Origin: Salegentibacter tibetensis
Lineage (GTDB): Bacteria > Bacteroidota > Bacteroidia > Flavobacteriales > Flavobacteriaceae
Assembly: GCF_020164485.1 (NCBI RefSeq)
Contig: NZ_JAIQZA010000003.1
Location: 1 to 64,000 of the forward strand
DNA length: 64,000 nt
Direction: 5' to 3'
Shown here: one piece after another, positions 48,327 through 58,707 of the stretch
How positions within the stretch are numbered: position 1 is the first letter of the stretch
Layout: each line of letters starts with the position of its first letter
Translations under genes and position numbers: made by a program
The notes under the pieces: generated by a model
What the model saw: only the letters and a program-made list of their open reading frames with translations
What the model was told of the DNA's origin: nothing
Database searches by the model: none

Positions 48327-48851
48327 ATGTATCAAGATTATAAAAACGTAGAACATGTAAAACCGGGCGGACTTGAATTAAAAGACCGTTTGGTAGGAGT
48401 ACAACGTGTGACCAAAGTAACCAAAGGTGGTAGAGCTTTTGGATTTTCTGCTATCGTAGTAGTAGGAGATGAGAATGGTGTTGTTGGGCAAGGTTTAGGG
48501 AAATCTAAAGAAGTTGCCGATGCTATCTCTAAAGCTGTGGAAGATGCAAAGAAGAATTTAGTACGTATTCCTTTACATAAGGGAAGCATTCCTCACGAAC
48601 AAAAAGGTAAGTATGGTGGCGCAAGAGTTCTTTTGCTACCTGCTGCAACTGGTACCGGGATTATAGCCGGTGGTGCAATTCGTGCCGTACTGGAATCTGT
48701 TGGTGTGCATGACGTACTTTCTAAAAACCAGGGGTCTTCAAACCCACACAACGTGGTAAAGGCTACTTTTGATGCGCTACTTCAATTAAGAAGTGCAGAT
48801 ACAGTTGCTAAACAACGTGGTATTTCATTAGAAAAGGTTTTTAAAGGATAA
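48327..48851 (+). CDS. rpsE: 30S ribosomal protein uS5
   Basis: 174 residues. [20 protein letters not shown], the loop where spectinomycin-resistance changes map, is normal. The C-terminal domain has [20 protein letters not shown]. Supports accuracy at the decoding site with S4. Confidence 0.98.
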   Translation: MYQDYKNVEHVKPGGLELKDRLVGVQRVTKVTKGGRAFGFSAIVVVGDENGVVGQGLGKSKEVADAISKAVEDAKKNLVRIPLHKGSIPHEQKGKYGGARVLLLPAATGTGIIAGGAIRAVLESVGVHDVLSKNQGSSNPHNVVKATFDALLQLRSADTVAKQRGISLEKVFKG

Positions 48852-48864
48852 ATCAAGGAGAAAG

Positions 48865-49047
48865 ATGGGAAAGATAAAAGTTACAAAAGTAAAAAGTGCT
48901 ATTAACCGTTCTAAAAACCAGAAATTGGTTTTGGAGTCTCTAGGTCTTAAGAAAATTGGCCAGACGGTAGAGCATAACGATACGCCAAACATCCTTGGTA
49001 TGGTAAATAAAGTTAAACATTTAGTTTCCTTTGAGGAAACAAAATAA
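48865..49047 (+). CDS. rpmD: 50S ribosomal protein uL30
   Basis: 60 residues: KIKVTKVKSAINRSKNQKLV and TPNILGMVNKVKHLVSFEE. It is preceded by AAGGAGA, one of the few Shine-Dalgarno-like stretches in this cluster. Confidence 0.97.
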   Translation: MGKIKVTKVKSAINRSKNQKLVLESLGLKKIGQTVEHNDTPNILGMVNKVKHLVSFEETK

Positions 49048-49056
49048 TAGATTCAC

Positions 49057-49509
49057 ATGGAATTAAATAACTTAAAACCTGCAAAAGGTTCAGTTAAGAG
49101 TAACAACAAGCGTGTTGGCCGTGGAGAAGGATCAGGTAAAGGTGGTACTGCTACCCGTGGTCACAAAGGGGCTAAATCTCGTTCTGGTTACTCCAAGAAG
49201 ATAGGTTTTGAAGGTGGGCAGATGCCACTTCAACGTCGTGTTCCAAAATTTGGTTTCACTAACAGAAATCGTGTAGCTTACCAGGGTGTAAATCTTGATA
49301 CTTTACAGCGTTTGGTTGATGAAGGTAAAATTAAAGATACTGTAGATGTTAATGCTTTGATCGAAAACGGTCTTGTAGGCAAAAACGAACCAGTTAAGAT
49401 ATTAGGTAGAGGTGAATTAAAGGCAAAGTTGAAAATATCTGTTCATAAATTTACAGCCACAGCGAAAGAAGCTATAGAAGCTGCCGGAGGTGAAGTTGTT
49501 ACTTTATAA
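49057..49509 (+). CDS. rplO: 50S ribosomal protein uL15
   Basis: 150 residues: LNNLKPAKGSVKSNNKRVGR, RGHKGAKSRSGYSKKIGFEG and QMPLQRRVPKFGF. A long extended N-terminus threads through 23S rRNA. 11 bases before secY. Confidence 0.98.
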   Translation: MELNNLKPAKGSVKSNNKRVGRGEGSGKGGTATRGHKGAKSRSGYSKKIGFEGGQMPLQRRVPKFGFTNRNRVAYQGVNLDTLQRLVDEGKIKDTVDVNALIENGLVGKNEPVKILGRGELKAKLKISVHKFTATAKEAIEAAGGEVVTL

Positions 49510-49520
49510 TAGATAGCCAA

Positions 49521-50858
49521 ATGAAATTCATCAATACTATTAAGAATATTTGGAAGATCGAGGAGCTAAAAAATAGAATTTTAGTAACCCTCGGTCTATT
49601 ATTAGTTTATCGTTTTGGGGCACAGGTTGTGCTTCCCGGGATAGATGCTTCACAGCTATCTAATCTGGCATCCCAAACAGATGGAGGTCTTCTTGGCCTC
49701 TTAAACGCATTTACAGGTGGCGCTTTTTCTAACGCCTCTGTGTTTGCTTTGGGAATTATGCCATATATCTCGGCTTCTATTGTTGTTCAGCTAATGGGTA
49801 TTGCGATACCTTATTTGCAGAAATTACAAAAAGAAGGTGAAAGCGGTAGACGTAAGATCAATCAGATCACCCGTTGGTTAACCATTGCAATTACATTGGT
49901 TCAGGGACCCGGTTATATCTATAACCTTTTTGCTACACTTCCTCAGCAAGCCTTTTTATTAGGTGATACTGTTACATTTGTAGCTTCTGCAGTAGTAATT
50001 CTTACTACAGGGACCATTTTCGCAATGTGGCTGGGTGAAAAGATAACCGACAAAGGTATTGGTAATGGTATTTCGCTATTAATTATGGTAGGTATTATTG
50101 CTACCTTACCACAAGCATTTATTCAGGAATTCGCTTCCAGGGTATTTGAATCTAACGGTGGACTTATTATGATTCTTATTGAATTGGTAATTTGGTTTGC
50201 TATTATTCTTGCTTCGGTAATGTTGGTAATGGCTGTACGTCAAATTCCCGTACAATATGCTAGAAGAACCGCCTCTGGAGGTTACGAAAAGAACGTTTTT
50301 GGATCAAGACAGTACATCCCGCTTAAGCTTAATGCTTCAGGTGTGATGCCAATTATATTTGCCCAGGCTATTATGTTTATCCCGGCCGCCGTAGCAGGAC
50401 TATCAGATTCTGATGCTGCACAAGGGGTTACCGCTGCCTTTAGTGATATCTTTGGATTTTGGTATAATGTAGTATTTGCACTATTGATTATTGTATTTAC
50501 ATACTTCTATACCGCGATTACTGTACCTACCAATAAAATGGCTGATGATCTAAAACGAAGTGGAGGATTTATTCCCGGCATTCGTCCCGGAACTGAAACC
50601 GCTGAGTTTTTAGATAGAATTATGTCTCAAATTACCTTGCCAGGATCTATTTTCCTTGCACTTATTGCTGTGTTCCCAGCGGTTGTAGTGCAACTTTTAG
50701 GTTTGCAACAAGGATGGGCATTGTTTTTTGGAGGAACCTCGCTTTTAATTATGGTTGGAGTTGCAATAGATACTATGCAACAGGTAAATTCTTACCTGCT
50801 GAATAGACATTACGACGGATTAATGAAAACAGGTAAAAACAGAAAAGCAGTAGCTTAA
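49521..50858 (+). CDS. secY: Preprotein translocase subunit SecY
   Basis: 445 residues with ten hydrophobic helices. [15 protein letters not shown] is the SecY signature after TM2, GQALGNGIS-like GLGNGIS appears as [14 protein letters not shown], and the cytosolic loop [20 protein letters not shown] and [13 protein letters not shown] are conserved contacts for ribosome and SecA. Forms the channel with SecE and SecG, encoded elsewhere. Classical position after rplO; no adk or map follows. Confidence 0.98.
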   Translation: MKFINTIKNIWKIEELKNRILVTLGLLLVYRFGAQVVLPGIDASQLSNLASQTDGGLLGLLNAFTGGAFSNASVFALGIMPYISASIVVQLMGIAIPYLQKLQKEGESGRRKINQITRWLTIAITLVQGPGYIYNLFATLPQQAFLLGDTVTFVASAVVILTTGTIFAMWLGEKITDKGIGNGISLLIMVGIIATLPQAFIQEFASRVFESNGGLIMILIELVIWFAIILASVMLVMAVRQIPVQYARRTASGGYEKNVFGSRQYIPLKLNASGVMPIIFAQAIMFIPAAVAGLSDSDAAQGVTAAFSDIFGFWYNVVFALLIIVFTYFYTAITVPTNKMADDLKRSGGFIPGIRPGTETAEFLDRIMSQITLPGSIFLALIAVFPAVVVQLLGLQQGWALFFGGTSLLIMVGVAIDTMQQVNSYLLNRHYDGLMKTGKNRKAVA

Positions 50859-50860
50859 TT

Positions 50861-51076
50861 ATGGCAAAACAACCGGCAATAGAACAAGACGGAACAATTA
50901 TAGAAGCATTATCTAATGCAATGTTTCGTGTAGAATTGGAAAATGGTCACGTTGTGACAGCTCATATCTCTGGGAAGATGCGTATGCACTACATTAAATT
51001 GTTACCTGGAGATAAAGTAAAACTGGAAATGAGTCCTTACGATTTAAGTAAGGCTCGTATAACATACAGATACTAA
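50861..51076 (+). CDS. infA: Translation initiation factor IF-1
   Basis: 71 residues, OB fold: [40 protein letters not shown] and [20 protein letters not shown]. Blocks the A site during initiation. Two bases after secY. Confidence 0.98.
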   Translation: MAKQPAIEQDGTIIEALSNAMFRVELENGHVVTAHISGKMRMHYIKLLPGDKVKLEMSPYDLSKARITYRY

Positions 51077-51083
51077 AAGTAAT

Positions 51084-51115
51084 TTGAGCTATTTGTAAAA
51101 TTTTCAGTACTTTTG
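51084..51115 (+). promoter_or_regulatory. Internal promoter of the rpmJ-rpsM-rpsK-rpsD-rpoA-rplQ unit
   Basis: TTG (51084-51086), 21 bases, TACTTTTG (51108-51115): an exact match to the TAnnTTTG consensus with good spacing, in the 118-base gap after infA. It lets the alpha-operon genes be transcribed apart from the upstream units. Confidence 0.72.
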
Positions 51116-51145
51116 CAACCTGAAAAAATTATGAATGCTGAAATC

Positions 51146-51172
51146 CTGATTTTGAGCATATTTCAAAATCAG
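51146..51172 (+). promoter_or_regulatory. Leader hairpin upstream of rpmJ
   Basis: CTGATTTTGA, loop GCATATT, TCAAAATCAG: a perfect 10-bp stem inside the predicted transcript leader, 22 bases before the rpmJ ATG, without a T run. In E. coli S4 represses the alpha operon through a leader structure; this could be an analogue. Confidence 0.5.
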
Positions 51173-51194
51173 CGAATTGTAAAAAACTAAAGAG

Positions 51195-51311
51195 ATGAAA
51201 GTTAGAGCATCAGTAAAGAAAAGAAGTGCCGACTGCAAAATTGTACGCAGAAAAGGGCGCCTTTACGTAATTAACAAAAAGAATCCTAGATTTAAACAAA
51301 GACAAGGCTAA
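51195..51311 (+). CDS. rpmJ: 50S ribosomal protein bL36
   Basis: 38 residues: [20 protein letters not shown] followed by [18 protein letters not shown]. Cys14 is present, but the CxxC/C/H zinc set of the classical form is incomplete, so this is the zinc-free type. 2 bases before rpsM. Confidence 0.95.
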   Translation: MKVRASVKKRSADCKIVRRKGRLYVINKKNPRFKQRQG

Positions 51312-51313
51312 TT

Positions 51314-51688
51314 ATGGCAAGAATTGCAGGGGTAGATATACCTAAACAAAAGCGAGGAGTTATAGCATTGACCTATATCTTCGGAATTGGTAGAAGCAGG
51401 GCTCAAAAGATCCTTAGCCAGGCCAAAGTAGATGAAAGCAAAAAAGTTTCAGACTGGGACGATGATGAAATTGGTCGTATCCGTGAAGCCGTTGGTGAAT
51501 TTACAATCGAAGGAGAATTACGTACAGAAGTTCAATTGAGTATTAAACGTCTAATGGATATTGGATGTTATAGAGGTATTCGTCACAGAAGTGGTTTGCC
51601 ACTTAGAGGACAAAGAACCAAAAACAACTCAAGAACCAGAAAAGGTAGAAGAAAAACAGTTGCTAACAAGAAGAAAGCGACTAAATAG
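51314..51688 (+). CDS. rpsM: 30S ribosomal protein uS13
   Basis: 124 residues: [40 protein letters not shown] and a basic tail reaching the P-site tRNA. Forms the head bridge B1 with L5. Confidence 0.98.
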   Translation: MARIAGVDIPKQKRGVIALTYIFGIGRSRAQKILSQAKVDESKKVSDWDDDEIGRIREAVGEFTIEGELRTEVQLSIKRLMDIGCYRGIRHRSGLPLRGQRTKNNSRTRKGRRKTVANKKKATK

Positions 51689-51696
51689 TAATTAAT

Positions 51697-52083
51697 ATGG
51701 CAAAGAAGACAGTTCAAAAAAAGCGTAAAGTAACCGTTGAGTCCGTAGGACAAGCGCACGTTACGGCTTCTTTCAATAACATTATTGTTTCCCTTACCAA
51801 CAAAAAGGGGGATGTTATTGCTTGGTCATCTGCAGGAAAAATGGGTTTTAGGGGTTCTAAAAAGAATACTCCTTATGCTGCCCAGTTAGCTGCAGAAGAC
51901 GCGTCTAAAGTAGCTCACGAAGCTGGTTTGCGCAAAGTTAAAGTTTACGTTAAAGGGCCGGGGAATGGTAGAGAATCTGCTATTCGTTCGCTTCACAACA
52001 ATGGGATTGAAGTAACAGAAATTATTGATGTTACTCCATTACCACACAACGGATGTCGTCCTCCTAAGAGACGTAGAGTTTAA
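51697..52083 (+). CDS. rpsK: 30S ribosomal protein uS11
   Basis: 128 residues: [40 protein letters not shown] and [18 protein letters not shown]. Located at the platform near the mRNA exit. Followed by a 91-base gap before rpsD. Confidence 0.98.
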   Translation: MAKKTVQKKRKVTVESVGQAHVTASFNNIIVSLTNKKGDVIAWSSAGKMGFRGSKKNTPYAAQLAAEDASKVAHEAGLRKVKVYVKGPGNGRESAIRSLHNNGIEVTEIIDVTPLPHNGCRPPKRRRV

Positions 52084-52174
52084 TAATAAGTATAACAATA
52101 AATAAGAGAGGAGTTAAGATTATCGAAGGACAGAGACCTTAATTCATAATCCCTTTCTTCTAAATTCAAAGTTA

Positions 52175-52780
52175 ATGGCAAGATATACTGGTCCAAAGAC
52201 TAAAATAGCCCGTAAATTCGGTGAAGCTATTTTTGGAGACGACAAGTCTTTTGAAAAAAGAAATTATCCTCCGGGACAACACGGTAACAACCGTCGTCGC
52301 GGTAAAAAATCTGAATATGCTATCCAGTTAATGGAAAAGCAAAAAGCAAAGTATACTTATGGTATCCTTGAGCGTCAGTTTAGCAATATGTTTAAAAAAG
52401 CTACCAGAGCGCAGGGCATCACCGGTGAAGTTCTACTTCAACTTTGTGAATCCCGTCTTGATAACGTTGTTTATAGAATGGGTATTGCCCCAACTAGAAG
52501 CGCTGCAAGACAATTCGTATCTCACAGACACATTACGGTTAATGGCGAGTTGGTAAACATACCATCTTACCAATTGAAAGCGGGTGATGTAGTAAGTGTT
52601 CGTGAAAAATCAAAATCTTTACAGGCTATCCAGGACTCACTAGCTAACTCTAGCAGTGTTTACGAATGGATTACCTGGAATAACGAGACAAAAGAAGGTA
52701 CTTTTGTTTCAGTACCCGGACGTATTCAGATTCCGGAAAACATAAATGAACAATTCATCGTCGAATTATATTCGAAATAA
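52175..52780 (+). CDS. rpsD: 30S ribosomal protein uS4
   Basis: 201 residues: [20 protein letters not shown], an S4 RNA-binding domain ([40 protein letters not shown]), lacking the Cys zinc knuckle of some bacteria. 16S primary binder, mRNA helicase component, and repressor of the alpha operon in E. coli. Confidence 0.98.
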   Translation: MARYTGPKTKIARKFGEAIFGDDKSFEKRNYPPGQHGNNRRRGKKSEYAIQLMEKQKAKYTYGILERQFSNMFKKATRAQGITGEVLLQLCESRLDNVVYRMGIAPTRSAARQFVSHRHITVNGELVNIPSYQLKAGDVVSVREKSKSLQAIQDSLANSSSVYEWITWNNETKEGTFVSVPGRIQIPENINEQFIVELYSK

Positions 52781-52800
52781 TAATTCACAGAAGTCGTAAT

Positions 52801-53793
52801 ATGGCAATACTAAATTTTCAGAAGCCCGATAAAGTTATAATGATTGATTCAACCGATTTCGAAGGGAAATTTGAATTTCGCCCTTTGGAACCCGGCTATG
52901 GATTAACCGTTGGTAACGCTTTAAGGAGAGTGCTTTTATCTTCATTAGAAGGTTATGCAATCACTTCAATTCGTATAGAAGGCGTAGATCACGAATTCTC
53001 CGCTATTCCTGGAGTTGTGGAAGACGTAACAGAAATCATCCTAAACCTTAAACAAGTAAGGTTTAAAAGGCAAATTGATGAAATAGATAACGAAGCCGTT
53101 ACCATTTCTATAACTGGAGAAGAACAAATTACTGCCGGTCACTTTCAAAAATTCATTTCAGGCTTTCAGGTCCTAAACCCAGATCAGGTGATCTGTACTG
53201 CAGACAAGAAAGTCAACCTGAATATGGAAATGACCATAGAAAAAGGTAGAGGTTATGTTCCGGCCGAAGAAAACAAAAAAGCCAACGCACCTCTTGGAAC
53301 TATATTTACCGATTCTATTTATACACCAATAAAGAACGTTAAGTATAGCATTGAAAACTATCGTGTAGAGCAAAAAACCGATTATGAAAAATTGGTTTTT
53401 GAAATCGTAAGCGACGGTTCTATCCATCCAAAAGATGCACTTACTGAAGCTGCAAAAACACTTATTCACCACTTTATGTTATTCTCTGACGAGCGTATTA
53501 CGCTTGAAGCTGACGAGATAGCACAAACTGAAACTTATGATGAAGAATCTCTTCACATGAGACAGTTGCTAAAAACCAAGTTGGTAGATATGGATCTTTC
53601 AGTAAGAGCTTTAAATTGCTTAAAAGCGGCAGAAGTCGATACCCTGGGAGACCTTGTATCTTACAATAAAAACGACTTGATGAAGTTTAGAAACTTCGGA
53701 AAGAAATCTTTGACAGAGCTTGAAGAATTGGTAAGTAACAAAGGACTTAACTTTGGTATGGACCTTTCAAAATACAAATTAGATAAGGACTAA
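52801..53793 (+). CDS. rpoA: DNA-directed RNA polymerase subunit alpha
   Basis: 330 residues. NTD (about 1-230) with [20 protein letters not shown] and [15 protein letters not shown], the dimer and beta-contact elements. Flexible linker, then CTD (about 255-320) with [20 protein letters not shown] and [19 protein letters not shown] for UP-element and activator contacts. Genes rpsD-rpoA-rplQ keep the standard order. Confidence 0.99.
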   Translation: MAILNFQKPDKVIMIDSTDFEGKFEFRPLEPGYGLTVGNALRRVLLSSLEGYAITSIRIEGVDHEFSAIPGVVEDVTEIILNLKQVRFKRQIDEIDNEAVTISITGEEQITAGHFQKFISGFQVLNPDQVICTADKKVNLNMEMTIEKGRGYVPAEENKKANAPLGTIFTDSIYTPIKNVKYSIENYRVEQKTDYEKLVFEIVSDGSIHPKDALTEAAKTLIHHFMLFSDERITLEADEIAQTETYDEESLHMRQLLKTKLVDMDLSVRALNCLKAAEVDTLGDLVSYNKNDLMKFRNFGKKSLTELEELVSNKGLNFGMDLSKYKLDKD

Positions 53794-53862
53794 TACATAA
53801 GTAGTTTTCCATAAAAGCCGGCAAAAGATCGCGCTTTGGGAAAATGAATTAAGAACAAAACA

Positions 53863-54372
53863 ATGAGACACGGAAAGAAAATAAACCATTTAGGTAGAAA
53901 GACCGCTCACAGGAAGTCTATGCTAGCCAATATGGCCTGCTCTCTTATAGAGCACAAAAGAATCAATACCACCGTAGCTAAAGCAAAAGCCTTAAAAGTT
54001 TTTGTAGAGCCTTTGGTAACTAAGTCTAAAGAAGATACAACCCACAACCGTAGGTTAGTATTTAGTAAACTTCGCCAAAAGGAAGCTGTAGCCGAATTGT
54101 TTCGTGATGTAGCTCCTAAAGTTGGTGACCGCCCTGGTGGATACACAAGGGTAATTAAATTAGGTAACCGTCTTGGGGATAATGCCGATATGGCCCTTAT
54201 CGAGTTAGTTGATTACAACGAGACTTACAACCTAAGTAAAACAGAGAAGAAGAAATCTACACGTAGAGCGGGTAGAAAGAAATCTACTGAAGCTACTCCA
54301 AATGCTCCAAAGGCAGAAGGAAAAACAGAAGAGAAATCTTCAGAAAATAAAGAAGATAAAAAAGAGGAATAG
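53863..54372 (+). CDS. rplQ: 50S ribosomal protein bL17, with long charged tail
   Basis: 169 residues. Core [20 protein letters not shown] to [14 protein letters not shown] (about 1-120), then a Lys/Glu/Ser-rich tail of about 45 residues not found in the 127-residue E. coli protein but common in Bacteroidota. Last gene of the supercluster, followed by a strong terminator. Confidence 0.97.
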   Translation: MRHGKKINHLGRKTAHRKSMLANMACSLIEHKRINTTVAKAKALKVFVEPLVTKSKEDTTHNRRLVFSKLRQKEAVAELFRDVAPKVGDRPGGYTRVIKLGNRLGDNADMALIELVDYNETYNLSKTEKKKSTRRAGRKKSTEATPNAPKAEGKTEEKSSENKEDKKEE

Positions 54373-54400
54373 AAATGAATCTTTTAAAAATCTACTTTCT

Positions 54401-54435
54401 AAAAAGGATAAACTCTCTGGGTTTATCCTTTTTTT
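54401..54435 (+). terminator. Rho-independent terminator of the ribosomal supercluster
   Basis: AAAAAGGATAAAC / GTTTATCCTTTTT with a 7-base loop and a T run, about 30 bases after rplQ. Confidence 0.93.
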
Positions 54436-54501
54436 ATATATTAAAACCAAATAGTCTATTTCCGTGTAAACGGAATCCCACAACATAACAAATTATTTAA
54501 A

Positions 54502-55614
54502 ATGAAATACCAAACCCGAAAAAAAGCGATTATCCTCCTGGAAGACGGCACTATCTTTCACGGTAAGGCTGTAGGAGATAAAGACGGTAAAGCCGTTGGA
54601 GAAGTTTGTTTTAATACCGGGATGACCGGTTACCAGGAGATTTTTACAGATCCTTCTTACTTTGGCCAGCTTATGGTAACAACCAATGCACACATTGGAA
54701 ATTACGGAACTCTAGCAGAAGAAAGTGAATCTGATAAAGCCAAAATTTCTGGACTTATCTGTAAAAATTTTAGTTATACCCATTCCCGACAGGCTGCCGA
54801 TTCATCACTTCAGGAATTTCTTGACGACAGTAACCTTTTCGCGATTTCTGATATAGATACACGTGCTTTGGTGACTTACATTCGGGAAAATGGCGCAATG
54901 AACGCGATTATTTCCACCGATGTAGATAATATTGAAGGGCTGAAGAAGGAACTAGCTAAAGTGCCAGATATGAATGGACTGGAACTTGCTTCTAAAGTGT
55001 CTACCAAAGAGCCTTATTATTTCGGTAACGAAAACGCTACTTATAAAATTGCAGCGCTGGATATTGGAATTAAAAAGAATATACTTCGCAATTTTGAACA
55101 GCGTGATGTCTATGTAAAGGTTTTTCCATACAACGCGACTTACGAAGAAATGAGCGAGTGGAATCCTGATGGTTATTTTCTTTCAAATGGTCCCGGAGAT
55201 CCACAACCTTTAGAAAGTGCGATTAGGCTTACCAAAGCTATTCTGGAGAAAGATCATCCTCTTTTTGGTATATGTTTGGGGCATCAGGTTATAGCCATTG
55301 CTAATGGGATTAAAACCTATAAAATGCATCACGGCCACCGCGGAATAAATCACCCGGTAAAAAATCTTAAAACCGGAAAAGGAGAAATCACTTCCCAAAA
55401 TCACGGTTTCTCGGTAGATAAAGCTGAAACTGAAGCAAATGCTGAAGTAGAGATCACGCATATTTGCCTTAATGATGATACCGTTGGAGGAATTGCAATG
55501 AAAAACAAAAATTGTTTCTCAGTACAATATCACCCAGAGGCAAGTCCGGGTCCTCATGATGCGAGTTACTTATTTGATGAATTTATGGATAGAATAAAAG
55601 GTGCAAAAGCTTAA
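54502..55614 (+). CDS. carA: Carbamoyl-phosphate synthase small subunit
   Basis: 370 residues. N-terminal CPSase domain (FNTGMTGYQEIFTDPSYFGQ), then a class I glutamine amidotransferase domain: SNGPGDPQP oxyanion region, nucleophile Cys258 in GICLGHQ, and His344/Glu346 in QYHPE. Releases ammonia from glutamine and channels it to CarB for arginine and pyrimidine synthesis. carB is not adjacent. Single gene between two terminators. Confidence 0.98.
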   Translation: MKYQTRKKAIILLEDGTIFHGKAVGDKDGKAVGEVCFNTGMTGYQEIFTDPSYFGQLMVTTNAHIGNYGTLAEESESDKAKISGLICKNFSYTHSRQAADSSLQEFLDDSNLFAISDIDTRALVTYIRENGAMNAIISTDVDNIEGLKKELAKVPDMNGLELASKVSTKEPYYFGNENATYKIAALDIGIKKNILRNFEQRDVYVKVFPYNATYEEMSEWNPDGYFLSNGPGDPQPLESAIRLTKAILEKDHPLFGICLGHQVIAIANGIKTYKMHHGHRGINHPVKNLKTGKGEITSQNHGFSVDKAETEANAEVEITHICLNDDTVGGIAMKNKNCFSVQYHPEASPGPHDASYLFDEFMDRIKGAKA

Positions 55615-55638
55615 ATTTATTTTATAAAAGTTAATGGA

Positions 55639-55674
55639 AAAGCCCAAAATTTAAAGATTTTGGGCTTTATTTTT
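55639..55674 (+). terminator. Rho-independent terminator after carA
   Basis: AAAGCCCAAAAT / ATTTTGGGCTTT stem with loop TTAAAG and a following ATTTTT. Confidence 0.9.
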
Positions 55675-55697
55675 GTGAAAACTGATTTTATTCTAAA

Positions 55698-56306
55698 TTG
55701 AGGCCACAAATTCATCACAACGCATCACAACGCATCACAACGCATCACAACGCATCACAATTCATCAATGAAAAATTATTACTATTCAGCTTTTACCTTG
55801 TCTCATTTTTCTCCATTAATGCTCAGGAATCAGCATCTGTTGAAGATGGACTTTTGTCAATAAACATCTTAACTCCTGGCATGGAATACGAATACGGGCT
55901 TACAAATTCTACTACTCTTGATTTAAGGGCTGGTTCCTCTGCTTTTGCTTTTGGGGCGGGTTCATCTGGGAAGTTCTTTGCGATCTTTCCGGTTTTTGCT
56001 GCGCAGTATCGTTATTATTATAATTTCGCTAATAGAATTCAAAAGGATAAACCAGTAAAAAATAATAGTGCTAATTATGTAGCGCTAAGTACTGGTTTGC
56101 AATCAGGAAAACCCATTATCGGTAACATAGAGTATTCAGCTGATTACTTTGGAGTTGTTGGTCCTGTGTGGGGCTTGCAGCGTTATTACGGCAGCGGCTT
56201 TAAATTAGATCTTAATCTAGGTGCGGGTTACGGTTTTGATGAGTTAGGGGATTCCTTCTTTTCTCCAATTATAGGTATAAGATTAGGATGGCTTCTTTCA
56301 AATTAA
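55698..56306 (+). CDS. Putative outer-membrane barrel protein with tandem-repeat start (frame uncertain)
   Basis: The open frame begins at a TTG and gives 202 residues, but the first 22 come from 10-bp repeats. A natural signal peptide (LLLFSFYLVSFFSINAQ) follows without an in-frame ATG. The only ATG (55768) is out of frame by one base: with A6 instead of A5 after it, the start would read MKKLLLFSFYLVSFFSINAQ. From the present ATG only a 31-residue peptide is made. The mature part has alternating Tyr/Gly strands (YEYGLTNSTTLDLRAGSSAF, FSPIIGIRLGWLLSN) fitting a small beta-barrel. Either a phase-off gene, a sequence error, or an unusual TTG start. It overlaps the next gene by 19 bases. Confidence 0.6.
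   Translation: MRPQIHHNASQRITTHHNASQFINEKLLLFSFYLVSFFSINAQESASVEDGLLSINILTPGMEYEYGLTNSTTLDLRAGSSAFAFGAGSSGKFFAIFPVFAAQYRYYYNFANRIQKDKPVKNNSANYVALSTGLQSGKPIIGNIEYSADYFGVVGPVWGLQRYYGSGFKLDLNLGAGYGFDELGDSFFSPIIGIRLGWLLSN
55711..55760 (+). repeat. 10-bp direct tandem repeat at the start of a barrel-protein gene
   Basis: One TTCATCACAA followed by four exact CGCATCACAA units, then a partial TTCATCAATG that contains the only ATG. The unit is not a multiple of three, so copy changes shift the TTG-initiated frame. Confidence 0.95.
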
Positions 56307-56968
56307 CCGCCTTTTGTTTTCTATTTCTTTGCGTCTCTCATTTGCAGGCACAAAAACATCCTGTATTTTATGCGGGCATAGAAATGTACCGGCATACTGA
56401 TTTTGAGAATAACGGCTTCGCAAAATTTTCAGTAGGCTCTCAAATTTATCAGTTCAAATTTTTTGCTCCAGAAATCGGCTTTGATTTTGGAGGAAGTTCC
56501 TTTCGAGAAAAAGAGATATACGATGAAACTGTACTAATCGATAATTTAAGTGAGGGGCTTTTGCGTCAACGTTTTACTTTTTCAGTTTTAACTTTAAATC
56601 CCAAATTGAAATTTGGAAATGAAGATGCGTTTATCACTTTTTCGCCAAAATATCACATCGGTTGGTTAACAGGGCGGGCAGATTATCTGGAATTTAGCGA
56701 TGATAACAGGTACGTTGGTTTAAAAGAGTCCCAGGAATCTCGGGCCAATACTTCTTTTTGGAGTTTCGCTATTGGTTTTGAAGGCTTTCAAATCACAACA
56801 AAATACTGGTTTGCGCTCTCACTTCATTATACTTTGGTAAATGCCAATAATGTGTGGGAAACGATGCAATTTTCAGCAGAAGATGCATTTATGCAATCAG
56901 CTATAACTTCTACCATAGGTTTGGGATTTAGGTTTTATTATAATCCATTCGATTCAGAAAACGATTAA
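56288..56968 (+). CDS. Hypothetical outer-membrane barrel-like protein
   Basis: 226 residues. Signal peptide with core LTAFCFLFLCVSH and cleavage near LQAQK. Beta-strand pattern rich in Phe/Tyr: FFAPEIGFDFGGSSF, FITFSPKYHIGWLTG, FWSFAIGFEGFQITTKYWFA, with a C-terminal LGFRFYYN. No family recognised. Start lies inside the previous gene, so the two are probably co-expressed. Confidence 0.72.
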   Translation: MASFKLTAFCFLFLCVSHLQAQKHPVFYAGIEMYRHTDFENNGFAKFSVGSQIYQFKFFAPEIGFDFGGSSFREKEIYDETVLIDNLSEGLLRQRFTFSVLTLNPKLKFGNEDAFITFSPKYHIGWLTGRADYLEFSDDNRYVGLKESQESRANTSFWSFAIGFEGFQITTKYWFALSLHYTLVNANNVWETMQFSAEDAFMQSAITSTIGLGFRFYYNPFDSEND

Positions 56969-57209
56969 AAGAATACTGCTTGCGTATTAAGGCTTCTTTA
57001 AAATATATATCCTAAAGTTCGGAAATCCTTTCTTTTTTAGGATTTAATCAAATCCGTAACAAATAAAAGCTTTTCCTAAGATTCTTTTAGTCATTTTCTT
57101 TTCGAAAACCATTTAGTGTTTCCATAATGTTATAAATGCTTTAAAACTACCTGTTTCACTCGCTATTTTGGGCTTCAATTTGTATCTTGCATTTAAATTA
57201 ATTAACTAA

Positions 57210-58508
<1,299 letters not shown>

Positions 58509-58529
58509 TTAGAGAATTCTAATAAAAAT

Positions 58530-58569
58530 CAAATCCCTTTTGAAGAAAGTTCAAAAGGGATTTTTTTTT
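58530..58569 (+). terminator. Rho-independent terminator after eno
   Basis: AAATCCCTTTTGA / TTCAAAAGGGATTT stem with AGAAAG loop and nine T. Confidence 0.94.
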
Positions 58570-58707
58570 GAGATAATTCAGCAAAAAAACGTCCAAAATC
58601 GGTTGTCTCAGTGAAAATCTTATCGACGCTTAACGCAAAATTAACAGTAGATTTCTTAAATTAGCAACTCTCGAAAATAAGTTAAATCAAGTATATAAAT
58701 TTTAGAT

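Noticed and set aside
55711-55760. Possible CRISPR-like array
   Set aside because: The units are 10-bp direct repeats without spacers, next to a gene start.
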